This document shows positions 1-14,100 of a stretch of DNA of 64,000 nt, one piece after another. The notes under the pieces were generated by a model. That model was not told where the DNA came from and ran no database searches. It saw only the letters and a program-made list of their open reading frames with translations. The DNA lies in NCBI GenBank assembly GCA_947462335.1, contig OX381707.1, positions 62,225,773 through 62,289,772 on the forward strand. Direction: 5' to 3'. The position numbers were made by a program, and so were the translations under genes. Numbering within the stretch: the first letter of the stretch is position 1; each line of letters opens with the position of its first letter. This DNA is from Harmothoe impar (taxonomy: Eukaryota; Annelida; Polychaeta; Phyllodocida; Polynoidae).

Positions 1-50
1 CACGAGTTACCTATACCTACCTTACTGTATTCATGTGTATTATGTAGTGA

Positions 51-2942
51 TTGACTGGATATCATTGGGCTACCCTGTATTCTATGGTGGGTAGACACGT
101 GAAAAGGGGTAGCAAAAATGATTTTTCATTGTCACATATTAATATTAGAAGTCTTAAGTCTAAGATTGAGACATTGCGTACACACATGTTTAGTAATTCT
201 GATGCTGTATTGGGTATATCTGAAAGCTGGCTCCATGAAGCGGTACCTACTCACTTTGTGGATTTAGTTGGCTATAATTTGGAAAGACACGATAGAGCAT
301 GGGGTGATGATATTATAAAAACAGGGGGGGGTGTTGCCATTTATATTAGGAAGGATTTATCCTATTCGACTACTAATTATCAACACCTTAATGTCAGTAG
401 TAACGACATTGAGATTCAATGGGTTGAAATTATAAGAAATGGCAAAAAAAATATTGTGGTGGCAAATGTGTATAGGCCACCTGATGGTGACAAGGCCTCG
501 TTTATTGAGCAGTTTAATTCGCTTATTAATAGAGCTCAACTTAGGAGAAAAGACCTAATGATTTTAGGATACTTTAATTTTGATTATTTGAATGTTACCA
601 AGGTCTCGACAAGACTTATGAAAATATGTTTAAATATTCTAGGGCTGCAACAAATTATTGGCACCGCCACCAGGTCTAATGAGACGTCTAGTACATGCCT
701 AGATTGGGTTATTACTAACACTACTAAACTGTTTGAATCATACACTAGAAAATGGAACTTGAGTGATCACCTTATGGTAGGAATCACTTTAGTTGATCAT
801 TACTATGTAAATGAAAAGGTGTCCTTTGAGGGACGCTCGTATAAACGCTATAATGCTGAATTGTTTAAAGCCTGCATTAGAGATGCCGATTGGGGCCCTA
901 TTGACGACTGTAATAACATTAATGAGAGATGGCAATTTATTTTGAATTTATTTACGTCGGAGCTTGATAATATGTGTCCTATTAAGACATTCAAGGTAAA
1001 AAAGGACAGGGCACCCTGGATCACCGACCACATCTTAGAAATTATCCATGATAAAGATACAGCTTTGGCGAGGGCTATTAGAAGCAAATCAGCAGATGAC
1101 TGGCGTTTGGCTAGTAGTCTAAGAAATAAAGTTAATAAATTTATAAGAAAGGCCAAAAGTAAATTTATTAGAGATAGCCTTGAAGAAAATCAGAAAAATA
1201 GCAAGAAATTTTGGCGTATCATAAATGGATTGGTCAAAGGTGATAGGGGTGTGCCACACTTTAAATTGAAGGACCATGTCAGGGGGGTGCTGGTAGATGA
1301 TGGTGATACACCTGACTTTATTAATGATTATTTCTTAAATATAGGTCCCAACCTTGCCAGAGCATATAATGTACCTTGGTCGTTCGACGGGGAAGAACTT
1401 GAGCAGGGGCTGTCAGATATAGAGACAAATGAGACTGAGGTATTGAAACTCATCAAGGGTTTGGATACTACTAAGTCATCTTGTATCGATGGTCTGTCTT
1501 CACCAGCTCTTAAGGATGCTATGACAGCAGTTCCTGAGCGTATAGCGGCATTGTTTAATGAATCCTTTATCACCAGCTCTATCCCAGATATATGGAAGGT
1601 TGGTACTATTGTTCCATTACAAAAGGATGGTGACAAATCGGAGGTGTCTAACCTGAGACCTGTGACTTTACTTCCTGTTATTGGTAAATTATTAGAAAAA
1701 ATAGTTAATGATAGATTAATTAATTATTTAGAAGATAATGATATTTTGGATCCCAAACAGGGGGGTTTCAGGTCAGATCACTCCACTATTAGTACTGTAA
1801 GCTATTTCACAGATGACATTTACACAGGGTTTAATACAAGGCAGTATACCTTGGCTACATTTATCGATTTGAAGAAGGCTTTCGACACCGTAAACCACTC
1901 GATTTTATTAGAAAAATTGTCCAAAATTGGTGTCGGGGGCCTTCTTCAAAAATGGTTGACCTGCTATCTTAGTAAAAGAAAGCAACGCACCTCTGCTAAT
2001 GATGGAATGTCGGGGGAGGGTGAGGTCACGTGTGGAGTCCCCCAGGGCTCCATATTGGGCCCCACCCTCTTCCTGGTATATATAAATGACCTTGGAAAAG
2101 TGATAAAAAATTGTTCTGTATATTTATATGCTGATGATACGGTCATATCGAAGACAGGTCATGATTTGGGGGATCTCACGACTGCAATGGAGGAGGATCT
2201 GGTGACTTTACAACACTGGTTCAAAAAAAATAAGCTTACTTTGAATACTAAGAAAACTAATTATATGATTTTTGGATTAAGAGCTAAATTAAAAGAAATT
2301 CACCACCATACCCTCCTTTTCGGCACCACTCCCATAGCCAGAGCATTGAGCGTGAAATACCTAGGTATAATCCTTGACCCAGTTTTGAATTTTAACAAAC
2401 ATGCTGAAGGGGTCTTCAGGAAAATTGTATTCAAGATTTTCCAGCTAGCTTTCCTTAAAGAGTCAATGACTGTCTCCGTTAGGATTAAGATGTATAAAAC
2501 TATGGTACTTCCGCATATAGACTATGGAGATATTTTGTATGATGTAGCTGGAAAGTATATATTAGATAAAATTCAAGTGGCGGAGAACAAGGCCCTAAGA
2601 ATGTGCTTGGATGTGGATTTTAGATACCCCACTATCCTGACCCATCAGGAGGCAGGCATATCATCTTTGTTGCCTAGACGAAGGATGCATCTTGTCAGTT
2701 TTATGTATAAACAGAAGGGTAATCCTGCCATTGTTAATGCAAGACCTGTCCATACCAGAGCCCATGATGCGCCCCTATTTATCACCATTAAGCCTAAGAA
2801 CGAATCAGCAAAAAAAAGTGTGCTTTATAGGGGCGCAGTACAATGGAACAACCTGTCGGTTTCTACTCGTCTAATTGATGACTATGAGAAATTTAAGCTT
2901 AATAGGAAAAAGTGGCTGGGTAGCACAAACTACCGTCTTTAA
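51..2942 (+). mobile_element. Non-LTR retrotransposon (LINE) ORF2: endonuclease plus reverse transcriptase
   Basis: A single open frame of 963 codons encodes a LINE-type replicase. Residues about 25-245 are an apurinic-type endonuclease: HINIRSL near the start, the Glu of GISESWL (about 53), VYRPPDG (about 140) and SDH (about 237). Residues about 470-760 are the reverse transcriptase: LRPVTLLPVIGKLLEK, the AFDTVNHS motif (about 610), GVPQGSILGPTLF (about 662) and the catalytic YADD (about 693). The organisation fits the Jockey/CR1/L2/Crack-like assemblage; I cannot place it in one clade. The endonuclease motif normally read GDFN is GYFN (about 173-176), so a catalytic Asp is replaced and autonomous activity is doubtful. 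No stop or frameshift is seen, which suggests a fairly young copy. No ORF1 is in the window, but the element begins close to the left edge. The start at 51 is simply the first Met of the frame. Confidence 0.95.
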
Positions 2943-3713
2943 GTATGTATGTAATCATCCAATAGCCACTATGAGTGATTAATTATTTATAACTACCCTT
3001 ATGACGATGTTGATAGCGGTAATTATGTAGTAATAACAAATTAGCACTTGAGAGGTTTTTCACTCGTGTGGATATATTTTGAATCCGCCGCGGTACAGGA
3101 GTGGCCCGCTCCAGGTATCCAGTCATCTTCTACTCTGTAGTAGTGGGACAGGCAAACATGAGGTCTGTTTAACAGTGGTTCTAGGATTATATTTGACGAT
3201 TATAGTATGTACATGGAGCAGGCTAAAGGCCAGTAGCAAGTGTATAGGATTTATAATTGTATTTTTTCTCGTTCCATGGAACTTCATACTATCGTATGTA
3301 ATTATTATATGCAATAGATGGATGTTTTCTAAGCGTCTATGTTATAATACTGCTAATTATTGATACCTTATGTATCAACCTATTGGTAATATTTTCATTT
3401 CATTATAATAGCTAAGTTGAGTGTGATCGATTTCAATTAATGCTGGTGTCGAATATTTTTGAGCTGAATAAGTTCTTTTTGTACACCAGGATAAAATAAA
3501 CGGGATTGGTGTGTTTACATCATCTCATACTCAAAAAGTATATATGGATCACCAATGCATGCCAATATGTATATGTTCTCATATCAGCCTAAATGTATCC
3601 CTTACTGATTTCCAGTAAATCAAGGGTGTAATGTAGCAAATGGCACACACAAGAACTAACGCCCAGTCAATCAATTCTGTAGTGAGAGATGGTGCCCCTT
3701 CAACTTAAATACA
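2943..3713. other. LINE 3' flank and non-coding DNA
   Basis: AT-rich sequence follows the LINE stop codon. The first 100-150 bases are probably the element's 3' untranslated region, but I see no clear tail repeat or target-site duplication that marks its end. Short open frames at 3079-3363 (+) and 3123-3314 (-) overlap each other, lack motifs and are not supported as genes. Confidence 0.5.
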
Positions 3714-4517
3714 TACTGTAAATGTAGATATTTTTGCGCAGCTAAATTTTCGCGCACCTAGCACATGAAGGCATTTTCGCGCAATCATATTTTCGCGCAC
3801 CTGCAATCAGGTGATCTTCAGCTACATGTCAGTTTTTACGGTTTTTCAATCGGACAATTATTAAGGATTTTACAGCCCAAAATGATCGTTCAAATATCTT
3901 TTTGGATGGTCTAAAATTCTTCTATTGCAGAAATAAATAGCCCTTTTGTTTATTGACTCAGGGTAACTGAGTAATACTAAACGACCCAACCAAGGTTTAA
4001 GACGTTTTTGTTACATGGGAGAAGTGCTCTCATTTAATGTCCATGGCCCACAGCCATTAAATAAGACCATGGAGAGACAGGCAAGATCGGGGGACAAATG
4101 TTTCCTTCGAAAAGAAATTTGAAATGTCTTTCCTTCTTGCTGTAATTGGCCTGCGATCTTTAGGTAGTGATTTCTCTCTTTTCCTTAAACTCTTTCAGCA
4201 TGTAACTTACTCTTGAATTGCTACCCTCTAAATGAAAGGTATATAGGCTTCAGTGTTAAAGCAAAGATAGAAATGACTACTTTTGCCCATCTGTCCCATA
4301 TTTCTCTCTTCACACGCAGAAATGCCATCATCTGCTAAAAGTGGCCGACATAAGGTGTGTGTCTGTCTTTGGGTGAATCTACCCTAGAGTGCCAGATATC
4401 ATTGGAAAGCTAATTTTTTGTGCAAAATTTTCGCGCACATCATATTTTCGCGCACACACCGATGTGCGCGAAATGCGCGAAAATATGTACTGAGCGAAAA
4501 TTAATACGTTTACAGTA
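3714..4517. mobile_element. MITE-like DNA transposon with TA target site and CTGTAAA termini
   Basis: The left end reads TA-CTGTAAATGTA and the right end TACGTTTACAG-TA. They are inverted copies of each other, flanked by TA as in the Tc1/mariner type. Just inside each end lies a GC-rich, CpG-containing motif: TTTTCGCGCACC-type repeats at about 3745-3800 on the left and 4425-4500 on the right, the right-hand set including the short palindrome GATGTGCGCGAAATGCGCGA. The interior has no transposase frame, so this is non-autonomous. A related TTTCGCGCACC fragment lies near 38975. Confidence 0.7.
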
Positions 4518-6920
4518 TCTCTGTACTGATATGGACATTGTTTAACCACCAACCGTTAAGGTACAAATGCTACTGGATTTTGAGTCTGGACCAAACTGCG
4601 TGGGGTGAGTGATATCTGCTACAGGTTTAAACCCCTCAGAGAGGGACTCCACGGTAGACATTCGAATCAGAATGGTATCAATGCACCATACACATGATGG
4701 CTATACCACTGTGGAGGCAATTGGAACAGAGTCGACATCTGGTGGAGAAATATTGTATGAAGAAAACGGGGCTCAACTACTATATCAGCAGTACTTTTCA
4801 TGATCCAACTTATTTCTTAGTTTTAGATTCACTTCAACTTGAACCAGACTACTCAATAAGTCCCTGAGGCACTAACTGGATGATTAGACGGGCAATGGGG
4901 TCTGGGGTGGGAAACACAGCCTTGGAACAAATTCAAAATTCTTGTGAATGTCCTGTCAAACTAGTAGTTATTTCGTAGGGCTTTCAGAACACGCAATTTC
5001 TCTTTCCAATTTTGCGCGTGGTTAAAGAGAATTTGTACCAAGACATTCTTATGACTACTGTAGATAGATAAGGGGCTTTAATACAATTATTTTAGTGGGG
5101 TAACGGCATCTAAGTTCTTTAGCTGTTTAGGGTGTCACAACAAAATTCCAATTTGAAGAAATGCCTCAAAATGCGGTCGGGTGGTTATTAGGGGGAGGGG
5201 TTTGCTCTTAGCATTGTATAGGAAATGTTATGTTAATTCGATATTTGGTAAAATCCCTGCACTCACGGACCCATTTATATATAGAGAACGGGATCTTGAT
5301 CTTAATCATTTTGAAACAGCACAAGGCGACACAGAAGTTGTAGTAACACTTTTTAATTGTATACTCTCACAGCGCCGCATATTTCTTTGACATGATAATA
5401 CAAGGCGTCCCTATCAGGGGTGACTGACAAGACATTTACACTGTTTTCTTTAATCCTGCTCAGCACCAGTATTTAGTAACACAACTGCATCCTTTACTCT
5501 TCTTTTTTAGATTAATCTCTATTAATTAAATCACATGTCCAGCACGCAGTTACATCTGTAATTGTAGTCAATGCATCCCATTTTATTATGCAAAGTTAAT
5601 TTTGTATTTCAATTAATCCGTAGTTATCGTATTTCATGATCAACATATGGTTTTCATGTCTTGTACACTGATTTCAAGTAAGTGGGTTATATGTCGTGAT
5701 ATGGAATTTAGTTCATACAGGTATTATTAATTTCTTAATACAGACTGGTAATTGTGCAATGTGTAGCAACTATGTATTTGTTTCTGATTTCTAATAAAAG
5801 CAGAGAGGATACATACATCAACGTATATAATTCTGGATTCAACATAAGCATGATTTTACTAAAAATGGGGAAATAGCAATAAAATTCTAGGCTCTCGCTA
5901 CATAACCAGGAATTCATCAAAAAGCATTATCTCAACATGTGAGAAAATAGCAATAAAATCTACATCAGGGTGTCTAATATGAAGCTTAGTTGACTGTTTA
6001 AAGAGTAATTCACAACCACAGAAGACAAATAAATTAGGTTACCAGATACTTCATTTCTTACTCAAATTACACCGATAAACTGACTCAGGGAGAAAACGTG
6101 ATAAAATGTCATGTGTCATTATAGATTTTGTAATTTAAAAAAAAGGATAAAAATACAACAACCAATTAGTTACGAGCATTAATATTTTTCATGGAAATAT
6201 GCCTATCGGGGAAAAAGATAGCTTCTGAGTATAAAATCACCACGATTTAAGAGAAACGAGTAACATTTACATCTCTAACATACATGCAATTGACTATTAA
6301 TAGGCTGTCAATGAGAGGTAAACAACCATCACAATCATATACTGTTCCTGTATATGGAACAACCATACAATGTTTCTTGTACATGTGTTCAATTTTAATA
6401 CACAAGAATGACTATACACATTATACACAACCATGTTGAACGATGAGTGTAGGGATGGTCATTTGGCTGAACACTTAGTGGTTAAGAAGGCAACCTTGGT
6501 AGTTCTTAATGAGAAATGATGTCTTATATTACACTGTGCATGGCACAGGGTACTGAAAGACCTACTATACACTGTATTATTTCTTTTTCCATATACTGAA
6601 AGCAGTCTATGCTAGTCAGCAATCTGACCAGCTGGATAATAATGAGATGTATCCTATATACTAATAATATACACATATAAATAGTGAGTTTACAACTTAA
6701 GTTGTAGGGTTGGGGATAGGTGAATATCTCCAGAGGAAATTGCAGTATTTACATCTATTATTATTAACATAAAATAGACAAATATACATTATTTATAGTC
6801 TGTGACATTCCCCGGTGACTACCAAAAGCAGGATATCAGTCCCTGCTCTGTTGCAAAACAGTATTAGGCAGTGAGGGCGTGAACGATGTCCTTATTCTGA
6901 ATGAGGACATTATCACATGA
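4518..6920. other. Non-coding DNA between the MITE and the 3' end of the RGS gene
   Basis: AT-rich sequence without convincing coding potential. Its right part, up to 6920, should include the 3' untranslated region of the minus-strand RGS gene. I did not find a clear AATAAA on the minus strand in the first 150 bases after the stop codon, so the transcript end is undefined. Confidence 0.5.
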
Positions 6921-8125
6921 TCACACATAGCTGACTTGCATGTCACCGCCCTCTTTTTGCCGGGGGGTGGCGGACGGACCGTTCTGATCCTGGAAATTGA
7001 GTGACTTCTGTGTCTGTCGTCCTCCCTCATCGGCCGAGGAACTCCCAGAGCCGCTGGCCCCATGCCCTCTCCGGGAGGGTCGTGGGGGCGGCTGTGGACG
7101 AGTCCTTCGGGGTGAGGCCATGTGCTCTGGACTACTTCCCTCTGCCCCAACCAACAAGTCATGTGTGCTGGGCGAAGGCGTGGACGAGTTGCTCACACCA
7201 CTACCACCACTCGCCGTACTATGATGACTGAGCTCACTCGATGTTGAGTTCTGGTGGCTGTGCCGAGCGCCTGCCACTGGCATGGGGGAGGGTGGCGGGA
7301 GGAACTTTTTCGGCGTTGTTAGTGTTTTTCGTGGTGGTGGCAGTGGGGCAGCTTTCCTAGCACGAGGTGTTGGTTTCTCAGCGTGTCGTGTGGGGGCTGG
7401 GGGGGAGTAGTCGGCTATGTCCATGTGGACAAGGTGCTGGTCACGTGGGCTGCTACCGTCTCCCTGCGGTAATGGCCGCACACTCAGGTCGTCATCCTCC
7501 TCCCCCTGGTGGCTGCGGCTGTAACCATTCACCTCCTGTAACAGCGTCCGTTTAGGGTCAGGAGTCCGTGACCGTGGTGAGTAAGCACGCCGCGCCGGTG
7601 ACCGGGGGTTGGCAGTGCGGCGCGGTCGGTGCTGTTGTGACCACTGAGCGTCTCTACTGAGTTCACTATGCCCGGTCCATGTGTGATTCAAGTCCGGACT
7701 ACCCGGATAATGCCGGGCTGTCGCAAAGGCAGAATCAGCTTCTGCATGTGAGGGCACCACGCCGTCCTGAGAGAAACTCTGGTCCATGTATGGAATCCTA
7801 TTGGACGTAGGCGACCCTGATTGCCCCGACGATGGCACTGACATACCGTTTACGTTCTCCTGTGAGACACTTTGCGCCAAGCGCCGACTCGTCTCTGCAT
7901 CCAGTATTGAGGATTCAGAGCTTCGCCGCTCTCTAGTCCGGAAAGAGCCTCTAGTGGGGTCTAAGCCCTGCCCAGAGAGCCTTTCTACACCATTGTCAGG
8001 GTCCTCTTTGTCTACTTTAAGGAAGTCGGGCAACTCGAGTTCAGCTCGACTCAGGCCCCGACTGTCACCTCGCTGATCATCGAGCCGTCCACTCAACTTG
8101 TTGAGTTGCTCAAAAAGATTCTCAG
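6921..8125 (-). CDS. RGS12: RGS gene last exon 13: GoLoco motif and Pro/Ser-rich tail
   Basis: Two bases plus 400 codons and a TGA, with acceptor ctttctttccacag. It opens with the GoLoco motif [20 protein letters not shown]; the DDQR triad provides the arginine that reaches into the nucleotide pocket of Galpha-GDP, making this a guanine-nucleotide dissociation inhibitor element. The following [11 protein letters not shown] matches the conserved stretch after GoLoco in RGS12. The tail is disordered, with SH3-type polyproline runs ([18 protein letters not shown]) and ends QVSYV, which fits a class I PDZ ligand. Confidence 0.94.
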
Positions 8126-11100
8126 CTGTGGAAAGAAAGTTTGATATTGTATCAGCATAACATGAAAGACAGTACATTATATACTTCTCCAGGCATCAAT
8201 AATACATAGATACAGTTGTATACATAACATTAACAAAATTGGCATCTGACAACTATCATTAAACCTTGTATATGAGCTGCACCCATCCATACTATAAGCT
8301 GTGTCTAGTCTTTAGGACAATTCTATAAGTCGCAAAGGGGTTGTAATTCAGGTATGATACACAATATGTTACGGTATATAAATGGGGTATATAGCACCAA
8401 CCTTCTTTATCCTTTATGGGAGGTCTAGGCCTCGCTCGGGGCCGGTCCAACTCTCCTCCACTGATGGTAGCAGGTTGACTCCCACTTCTATGAGAAATCG
8501 AGCCATTTTTATTCTTTACTCTGCCGCCGTCCTTCTCTCCAATTGAGTTTCTCCGGATAAACCCAAAAATTCCTGAGGTCCTTCCATCCTCACCCCTATG
8601 TCTGTCATGCTGAAAATAAGTAATAACCAATGTCAAAATGTATCAAACGGTGACAGAAAAGTTTATGACAATTTCAAAATCCAGAGATATTTTATTCACT
8701 AATATAAATTTTTTAGGAGTATGGACAATTGATAAAATATCTCTTACCTTCTTATCTGGGTCGAAGACACCCAGGTCATCAAATAGGTGAGCAATGTCCA
8801 GTTTGCCTTCAAGGATGTCCTTTAGAAGGTCATCGTCATCAGCGCCACTGTCGAGGCTGGCCGTCGACTTACTGCGTGCCGGTACCGGAGGCTTACCTCG
8901 GTGACTACCAAACCCGCCCCACTCTGAAATACAGAAAATTGTTTGATTAGTCAAATGGAATGTTGTTGAAAGGATAGAGATACTCATTAGGATGATATCC
9001 ATGGCCATTGGCATTTCCATATTTCCTTGTACCGGTAGTTGAAGTTGTACAGATAATGTCTGTACCTGTGTCATCAAGTTCAGTCAGTGCATCATATTTG
9101 GTGAAGCAACTTAAGATGGGACCTATCAAAATTAGTATACTTTTTTTTTCCATTTGCCCATTTAATTAAGCAATGTCTGATCTATGCCAACACCAAAAAG
9201 GTAAAGTATGATATAGTAAAGGTGGAGATAATATTTACTTAAATATTTTGTCAGTTGATGCTATTAGTTGAATTATGCAAAGTTATAATATTAATATAAT
9301 ATTAGGGATAAGTGCAGACCGAAAGCCAATATTTCAGACGAAATGATGAAGTTTGTATTAATATACTATTACACATGTGATTAAAAAGTAATACATAGTA
9401 TCAATCTCTTTCAGACAGTTAATACGATCATAAGACTTTGTCACCGACACCACCAAAAGCCAAGACAACACATAGAAATGTGACCCAAGTACCAGGAGCG
9501 ACAGAATATGTACATTTTTCACATACACTGTCATATGTATGATAGGCTATAGACTTATAGACCATATTGTGTGAAATCTCAGTGCGATATTACTTCTATT
9601 CCTCTTATCAAGGGTTGATTACATGTCCCCCTAGCACTGTGATTTCACACAACATGAATCTACATGAGTTCTGCACAGAGAGAGAGGAGAACCCATAATA
9701 ACAGTGTTGTCAATTTACATGTTATATGTATTGTCTATATACAACTCTAATCATACATAGTAACATGGCTGGAAGCATTCAGTCATTAGAGAGGGGTGAA
9801 TTAAGTTTGTGTGAGTATATTCAACAGTTGTTGAAAAAGCTCTCAAGTTTTCTACTTCATATCAGTACTGTACACTTTCTGAGACCTAAAGCTAAGTTCA
9901 CATTTCTAAGTTCTGTTCATTGCACCACCAATGTTTTAACGAATATAGGAAAGGAGTAATTTTGTTTGAAGATCGTTCAAGAAAGTGTGAACTTAGTCCG
10001 GTCTTAGCCCATGAGGGGTACTAGTAAGATACACAAGTGGGGCCATCTACCCTTCTTGAGATAACGCAGATTATTGAAGTCACCGACGCTCCATGAAATG
10101 CGTGGCGAAATGAGGCCGCCCAGCAATCGACGCCTGGCCTCTGTAATAATCCCGACACCAATCAGCGCATGCACCAACAATTAATAACTAGCACCTCACA
10201 TAATCCCACCTTCTTCATACTGAATTTTTAAAATGGCATTTCTATAATCAAATTGAAAATATCTATTGTTTATATATCTATTGATTGTTGTTAACATGTC
10301 TGTCGTTCATAATTACATATACTACATCAAACCAAAAACAGGGAAGTTAAATAAATTTTGTCTAGATTTACAATGTGAGGTTATCTAGAAGTTGCTTGTT
10401 GGTGCAGTTGCTGGTCTCATTCCTACAACACAGATTTAATTAAAGCCCCTTCACCATCGCTAACACATAGGGGAATGCATATCGTGACTGACAAGTTGGC
10501 ATGATGAAAAGGAAGAAAATGACCCTCTTAATCATAGCACAGTTTATCATTGTTCCCAAAATTCCAGATGACAAAATATAGGAACATTGTGGATTTATGT
10601 GCAGAATTATTTGACATTTACAGGACCTCATGTGTCAGAGGAAAACATAAGGAAATTTAAATATACCAGTTGAAATACTCTTTTTTTTCTATTTCAGAAA
10701 TTCTTGAAAACACATAATATACCAAATTATTTTGCTGAATGAGTGTGATTTGGCATAAATAGCAAATTATACAGCAATTAGGATTCGCCATCATGACTCC
10801 GTTTCAAATCCATTCATTATAAAAGATGATTGATTTAAAAGTTTCATTGGAATATATATAAAAAGCCTGGCATAGAAATGACAAAGACACAATAAATAGG
10901 ACATGCAAAAACAAACACAAATTGGAAAATGGGAAAAACCCACAAAGGAATTATAGCATAGAATACAGCAGGAATTTACAGGAGCAATGACCAATAGAGG
11001 AAAATGTCAAAGCTTAACCACTGTCAAGGCCACAATGATATCACAGCATAGAGTGTGATATCACCACTGGGTGATGTCACAAAGCAGTTCTTGTATCATG

Positions 11101-14100
11101 CATCGGGGGGCAGTTGGGGCTCTAGGTCAGCTCACCTTTAAATCTACGCTTTTTCCCTTTGAAGGCGAAATAAAAACCACTTCAATTAATTTTACTGACT
11201 ACACTTGTTGCATTAAAGCCGGTGCATTGAATTAATACATCAACTCTTTGAGTCATTATTTTGCCGGCTAAATGTCAAACAGAATTTGAATCCCTCATGA
11301 GATATGTACTTAAAGTTACACAGCAGTGGCAAGTCATAAGAGGGAGTCTTGCAAACAGGAATATTTGGAACAAAGCAGAACTTATGAAGATGAGCTAGCT
11401 TTGCCAGGCAGCAAGTATGGAAGACGTGTGCGTGACGCGAAGAAAAATATCATTGCAGTCACTTCTGTTCAGGTATATTATTTTACTTAAGCTTTTTTTC
11501 TTTGATATTGATCAGTAAGTATAAAAGTAGTTGTGGCACATACCTGCAAAGTCTTCCTCTGTTTGGATCAATAGTCGTTGACCTTCAACCTTAGCTACAA
11601 CCGCGTCCAAGTCTATAGCAGCATCTGAACCAACCTGTTAGTGGGGAGATAATGTCAATTTAAAAACAAATAAATTCATGAGTAAAAGATTCTTTTTGAC
11701 ACACTTTGCACTACATACATACGTAGATGACATGTGAGATAAAGGTTTAGTTTCAAGGAGTAAATCTCATTAAGGAAATTTTTATTTTTGGAAAATAGAT
11801 TCATTGAAGAATATGAGAACTATCCATCCATCCATCTTTACCTAGTTTATGTATCAGTTTTTGATTCAGATCTTTCATGAAAATTAAACTATAAGACCAC
11901 CTTATGTTCCACATAATACTCACCAGGTGTGCTACCATGTTGTCCACCTTACAGTTATACTTTGGTAGTATAGGTTTTAGCGCCTCCCGTAGCGTAACAC
12001 TTGGCCGGGCTCGTACAACAAGCGGCCGCCGGGTGGGCAGGTCAGCCTGAAACAATACCCGCTGCTCAACACGAATCTCCTTTGACGCTAGAGCAGACGC
12101 ATCCTTCGACAGATCCACAACCTACGGTATGATTTAAAGTAAATAAAGATTAAAACAAAGAGACACAAGCATTCATTACACCACTTACCCGGCAAGTTCA
12201 TTATATTGATCCATTCTTGCAAACCCTAAATTAATTACCTCAATTTCTAATTTGTAACGTCTGAACATTTATATTCACTTTTAACATTCTTACAGTTGTA
12301 TCACCATTTCAATTATAATGCACATTTGTTTAGTAACATTACCTTATCAGTGCCATGCTGGAAGACCTCCAGGGTGGGTAAAGATAGGGTGCGCCGCTGA
12401 CACAGATGCTGAAGGTTGGCCCTGATTGGGGTACCAGCCTTAATGTGTAGTACAGTGGTGGAACCATCAGGTAAGATAACTCTGCACAGTTTCACCTCCT
12501 TTGCACCATGGTTGCTGTTCTCATCCTTCTCATCCTATGAGGGAAGAAAATGAAGTGTCTTTATAGAAGGTGTTAATTTTATGTGACCAGACTCTACCTA
12601 AACAAAATCCAATTTAAGTTACAGTTGATATAATTTCTACATGGTTTTAACACAAGGATTCAATTTTAGAATATGATGGGAAGAAATAAGGAGAATAATT
12701 TCTGGCTTATTATATATTTTCAATTTCTTAGTATCTAATGTTTAGAATATTCCAAGTTTAATTGAACAGATCAAAAACTTATTTCTACTATGTTGATTAA
12801 GTCATAATGAAGGTTAAAACAGTAGCTTCCCCTGTTATTCTGGTATAAAACAACTGTTAATATCCACCAACTCTAGGCTTTTGTTTAGGAGTTGAACTAC
12901 ATGATCTATAACACAGAGTTGAAATAACATTGAACTGCAACTTGTGAATGGTTAACTACAACATGTATATCTAAGTGCTGATATTCCACATGCACTCTAA
13001 GGAAGCCCTTGATCACCTTGATTCATCCAACGTAACGCGCGGAATAGGTATGGATAGTTATACTGTTTGATTATGGCACTTAACTAAATTAGCGAACAAG
13101 CCTCATTGTATAAAAGTATATAACTTACTGGGTACACCTGTCTGCTTAATAATGAAGCTAGCTAAATAGCATAACTCATTAATTATAATTCTTTTTTGGC
13201 AATAAGGCTTGTATAATTGGAAGCAAGGATACTACGCGCTGAAGCGGCCTTAAAGAAATAACTTAGCAGATAAAGCTGTATATGAATTTATAAGATAGAA
13301 ATATAGCCAAAGCTTATTTAACATTTTCTGATACGATAAATATACAAGTATAAATGATATCTCATTCGATCTTGAAATTTCCTGCAATTTCTCGGAATAA
13401 TTTGAAATAATTATACGATTTTCTTCACTTTTACATCATTGTTTCATTATGTGTTCCAAATCAATATTATAACTATCCATGTGGATACACTGGGAGCAAA
13501 CAGGAACGAACGGTCAACGATATATACAACGGAGTAACATGGGTAACATCAATCTTTTATACAGAATTCATGCAGAGATAATCATGACTGAGACAAGAAC
13601 AACACATAAGTACACTTGAATATAAGAAAGATATCCAAATGTATGTGTATCTCTCCAAGCTTGACCCAAACCTTGACCATGCAGAGCTGACTTAGTCATG
13701 GCCTGCATGACTTGTATATCTTATCTTTAATAGTGTTACAAGAAGGGGTGAGGGGACCGGACCCAACGGCACATGCTAGGAACTGCGGCTTATGTCATGA
13801 AGATTATGGTAGACAATTAATATCTACAACTGTCGCACAGGAAAAGGTTTGGGTGAATGGGAAGCAAATAAGGATGTGAAATGAAAAGGAGAACAAGTCT
13901 TGCATTCTTGCACACCACCACCACTTTCTCTACTTATCTGGATTCGCTTTCCGTCCCCCAAGTTTTCAGTGTTTGCGATGCGTGCCGCCAATATGCTTCT
14001 TTTAAATTATAATCTTTTCTTCTCTTTGGGAAATAAAATTGTTGGTGACATTCCCTGGTGCTGGGGTCAAAACCATGGATGCCAAAAACCTCTACCATGT

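Noticed and set aside
7001..7231. Plus-strand frames opposite the last RGS exon
   Set aside because: Shadows of the GC-rich minus-strand coding exon.
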